DNA of 8,228 bases from Bacillota bacterium (GTDB taxonomy: Bacteria; Bacillota_C; Negativicutes; CTSoil-072), in contig JAGFXW010000148.1 in NCBI GenBank assembly GCA_017861495.1, positions 1 through 8,228 on the forward strand, written 5' to 3'. How positions within the stretch are numbered: position 1 is the first letter of the stretch; the number at the start of each line of letters is the position of its first letter. The notes beneath the pieces were generated by a model, which was not told the DNA's origin, ran no database searches, and saw only the letters and a program-made list of their open reading frames with translations. Position numbers and translations under genes: made by a program. Positions 6,294-8,228 of the stretch are shown one piece after another.

Positions 6294-7625
6294 ATGGAAC
6301 CGGAAAAAATTCACCCAGTGGATGAAATCCTGCCAAAAGGACAATTATTTGCTTACGGGTTGCAGCACGTCATGGCGATGTATGCTGGTTGTGTGGCGGT
6401 GCCCCTGATCCTTGCCAATGCATTGAAGTTGTCGTCAGAGCAGTTGATTGTGTTGATTAATTCCGATTTGTTTGTTGCCGGCGTGGCAACAATTATTCAA
6501 GCCTATGGTTTTCTGAATATGGGGATCAAAAGCCCGATTGTCCAGGGCGTATCGTTTGCGGCGGTAGCGCCTATGGTGATGGTCGGGCAAAGCGCCGGCG
6601 GGCAGACTGCCGGCCTGCTGGCCATCTTTGGCGCGACGATCGCCGCCGGGGTGGTCGGCTACCTGATCAGTCCGGTTTTCAGCCGTTTGATCCGCTATTT
6701 TCCGCCGGTGGTGACGGGCTCCATCATCACACTGATCGGGGTTTCCCTGCTGCCGGTGGCGGTTCGCTGGGCGGGCGGCGGTGTGCCCGGCACTCCCGGC
6801 TTCGGCAGCTTGCAATCGATTGGCCTTGCGTTTACGGTTCTTGTTTTGGTCATTCTGTTGTACCGCTATTTAAAAGGCTTTTACAGCAATATTGCCGTTC
6901 TGCTGGGTTTGGTAATTGGCACGGCTTTGGCGGCGCTGCTGGGCATCGTCGATTTTTCCAAGGTCGGCAGTGCCGCCTGGATCGGTTTTTCCCAGCCGTT
7001 CTATTTTGGCTGGCCCACGTTTGATATTGCGGCGATTGTGGCGCTGACGTTAGCCATGCTGGTCATTATGACCGAAACGACGGGCGATTTTATTGCGGTC
7101 GGCGAAATTATCGGCAAGCCGGTCACGCAGAAGGATTTGACGCGGGGACTGCGGGCGGACTCGTTTTCCACTCTGCTGGGCGGTATCATGAACACGTTTC
7201 CTCACTCGGCGTTCGCGCAAAATGTCGGTCTCGTCAGCTTGACGCGGGTAAGAAGCCGTTATGTGGTTGTGGCGGCGGGAATGATCCTCATCGTTTTAGG
7301 CTTGTTCCCCAAGGCGGCGGCCGTAGTTGCCTGTATTCCGACCCCGGTGCTCGGCGGCGCGGGGATCGCCCTGTTCGGCATGGTAGCGGCAAGCGGGATC
7401 CGGGCGCTGGGTAAAGTCCAATTCGAAGGCACGCACAATGCGATGATCGTGGCGGTTTGTTTGGGAATCGGCTTAATTCCGTTGGCTGTGCCCGGGTTTT
7501 ATCAAAATTTTCCGAAGTGGGCGCAGGTCATTTTGCACAGCGGCATTACCGCCGGCAGTATCGCCGCCATTGCGCTGAACTATTTCTTCAATGAAATGGG
7601 AGACAAGCGGTCGCCGGAAAAATAG
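6294..7625 (+). CDS. NCS2-family xanthine/urate-type permease
   Basis: A 443-residue permease of the nucleobase:cation symporter-2 family with the expected 14-segment length. Residues that are functionally important in Escherichia coli XanQ have counterparts at matching spacing: H25 (GLQHV), E261 and D265 (TETTGDFIAVGE), D289 (LRADS), and Q309-N310 (SAFAQNVG). The E...D pair in TETTGD differs from the E...H arrangement of uracil carriers, so xanthine or urate is the likely substrate; the segment QGVSFAA (84-90) has Ser where XanQ has N93, leaving urate or dual specificity open. It is comparable to XanQ, PbuX or PucJ/K. It follows the XDH operon by 139 nt, consistent with substrate supply. An in-frame TAA at 6285 makes 6294 the first possible start. 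No ribosome binding site lies within 20 nt of it. Confidence 0.92.
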   Translation: MEPEKIHPVDEILPKGQLFAYGLQHVMAMYAGCVAVPLILANALKLSSEQLIVLINSDLFVAGVATIIQAYGFLNMGIKSPIVQGVSFAAVAPMVMVGQSAGGQTAGLLAIFGATIAAGVVGYLISPVFSRLIRYFPPVVTGSIITLIGVSLLPVAVRWAGGGVPGTPGFGSLQSIGLAFTVLVLVILLYRYLKGFYSNIAVLLGLVIGTALAALLGIVDFSKVGSAAWIGFSQPFYFGWPTFDIAAIVALTLAMLVIMTETTGDFIAVGEIIGKPVTQKDLTRGLRADSFSTLLGGIMNTFPHSAFAQNVGLVSLTRVRSRYVVVAAGMILIVLGLFPKAAAVVACIPTPVLGGAGIALFGMVAASGIRALGKVQFEGTHNAMIVAVCLGIGLIPLAVPGFYQNFPKWAQVILHSGITAGSIAAIALNYFFNEMGDKRSPEK

Positions 7626-7633
7626 GTTTATGG

Positions 7634-7649
7634 ACTGCAAGAAGGCAGT
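7634..7649 (+). other. Small hairpin after the permease stop
   Basis: ACTGC (7634-7638) pairs with GCAGT (7645-7649) over a 6-nt loop, 8 nt after the stop codon. The stem is short and no T-run follows, so it is at most a weak terminator-like structure. Confidence 0.25.
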
Positions 7650-7687
7650 ATGACGCATGTTGTTTACTTATCCTTCGCAAAACCGGT

Positions 7688-7747
7688 CACCCCTTCGAGA
7701 CATGGTGCCTTGCCCTTGTAGGGCGAGGATTAACAGCCGTTGGCTTG
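7688..7747 (+). repeat. Structured intergenic repeat, copy 3 (after the permease), degenerate
   Basis: This copy aligns with the first part of copy 2: CCCCTTCGAGACATGG here against CCCATTCGGGGCACAGG there, then a hairpin, then GATTAACAG here against GATCAACAG. The hairpin CCTTGCCCT (7708-7716) / AGGGCGAGG (7720-7728) pairs over 9 positions, including one G-T, with loop TGT. It is followed by AGCC-gtt-GGCT (7735-7745), which corresponds to AGTCT-gta-AGACT of copy 1 with different but still paired bases. The outer stem arm and the TAAGTTCGCTC block are missing. The flanks, 7650-7687 and 7748-7811, hold nothing else I can name. Confidence 0.6.
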
Positions 7748-7811
7748 AAGTGAAGGAATAATGAACGCTTTGCAAACAAAAATAGATTGAAAATATGGAA
7801 AATATTAAAAA

Positions 7812-7846
7812 AAATTGACAATTTAAGTATACGCAGAAGGTTTATT
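7812..7846 (+). promoter_or_regulatory. Candidate promoter and dyad for the last gene
   Basis: A perfect -35 hexamer TTGACA (7815-7820) lies in an A/T-rich stretch 80 nt before the start codon. The best -10 candidate, TTTATT (7841-7846), is 20 bp away, which is too far for an ordinary sigma-A promoter, so the call is weak. The -35 box is embedded in a 13-bp dyad AAATTG-a-CAATTT (7812-7824), which could be an operator. Confidence 0.35.
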
Positions 7847-7859
7847 GTGGAAACTGCAG

Positions 7860-7884
7860 AATATTTTAAGTATTGAAAAATATT
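7860..7884 (+). other. A/T-rich inverted repeat in the leader of the last gene
   Basis: AATATTTT (7860-7867) and AAAATATT (7877-7884) form an 8-bp inverted repeat with a 9-nt loop, ending just before the GGAG ribosome binding site (7887-7890). It is weak as an RNA stem and may be chance in A/T-rich sequence or a protein-binding dyad. Confidence 0.25.
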
Positions 7885-7899
7885 TCGGAGCTGAGCAGA

Positions 7900-8228
7900 A
7901 TGAAGAATGGAGTTGGAAAACCGCTATTAACACCGGTATGGTTTATTCTGTACTTGAGTATGCTATTTTGTGCTTTCCAACCGGGCGCTGTCGAGGCGGC
8001 AGCTGACAAGGAGGTTATTAATGCGGCCGGAAACGCCCCTTCCGTGCTTAGTTTAGCGAAAGTAACTGAGAATCCGATTGCTGATGTGGAGTATATTCGC
8101 CTTCAATATGACACGTTTACCGGTGGTGTTTTGGGCAATAAAACGATGAGTGTGGTAAATTTGCAACCGTCTTTCTCTACCCATCTTAATAAAGATTGGA
8201 ATCTGATTACCAAAGCAGTCATACCTTT
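7900..8228 (+). CDS. Exported, probable outer-membrane beta-barrel protein, partial
   Basis: The frame opens with ATG at 7900, 9 nt after GGAG (7887-7890), and runs to the window edge (109 complete codons). Residues 1-33 look like a signal peptide: KNGVGKP, a hydrophobic core (TPVWFILYLSMLFCAF, 11-26) and a cleavage site near VEA-AA (31-35). The mature part contains ENPIADVEYIRLQY (57-70), VVNLQPSFSTHL (85-96) and DWNLITKAVIP (99-109). From memory this pattern (NP.AD, then N.QP, then WNLITR..IP) is typical of proteins labelled neuromedin U-like or phenol-degradation MetA-like beta-barrels of Gram-negative outer membranes. If so, the host has an outer membrane. Its function is unknown, and nothing ties it to the purine genes. 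Confidence 0.72.
   Translation, partial: MKNGVGKPLLTPVWFILYLSMLFCAFQPGAVEAAADKEVINAAGNAPSVLSLAKVTENPIADVEYIRLQYDTFTGGVLGNKTMSVVNLQPSFSTHLNKDWNLITKAVIP

Noticed and set aside
1..8228. CRISPR array, tRNA or rRNA genes, intact insertion sequence
   Set aside because: No regular direct repeats with spacers, no cloverleaf or rRNA sequence and no transposase frame were seen.

Overview
The window looks like ordinary chromosome from a Gram-positive-lineage anaerobe that probably has an outer membrane, with Negativicutes such as the Sporomusa group as the best guess. The XDH subunits, NCS2 permease and TerC protein are of Firmicutes-like type, and most genes have AGGAGG-like ribosome binding sites. 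The last gene, cut by the window edge, encodes a signal peptide followed by sequence resembling outer-membrane beta-barrel proteins. The taxonomic call is inference; no rRNA or marker gene is present.

Layout. Positions 1-309 (minus strand) hold the N-terminal 83 residues of a Phd/YefM-type antitoxin, with a clear promoter whose -10 box lies inside a perfect 16-bp palindrome carrying a YefM-like TGTACA core. Positions 310-1470 (minus) encode a secreted or surface WG-repeat protein with ten repeats. Divergent from it, 1684-2424 (plus) encodes a TerC-family membrane protein, probably a metal transporter. Positions 2599-6154 (plus) form a tightly overlapped three-gene operon for a xanthine-dehydrogenase-type molybdenum hydroxylase (FAD subunit, 2x[2Fe-2S] subunit, molybdopterin subunit). 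Positions 6294-7625 (plus) encode an NCS2 permease carrying the residue set of xanthine/urate transporters. From 7900 to the edge is the start of an exported, probably beta-barrel protein.

Functionally, the centre is a purine-use module: the permease would import xanthine or a related purine and the three-subunit enzyme would hydroxylate it with FAD, two [2Fe-2S] clusters and a molybdopterin cofactor. No purine riboswitch, molybdenum riboswitch or cofactor-insertion gene is visible here.

The least explained material is between genes. Directly after terC, after the XDH operon and after the permease sit three related copies of a structured, modular repeat. The first two share 22 identical bases, have paired arms that reach into the 3' ends of the preceding genes and show compensatory changes in the stems. 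The second copy seems to supply the last residues of the molybdenum subunit and places a 13-bp hairpin immediately before the permease start, which has no Shine-Dalgarno sequence of its own. I see no clearly new multi-gene system; the repeat family is the item most worth following up.
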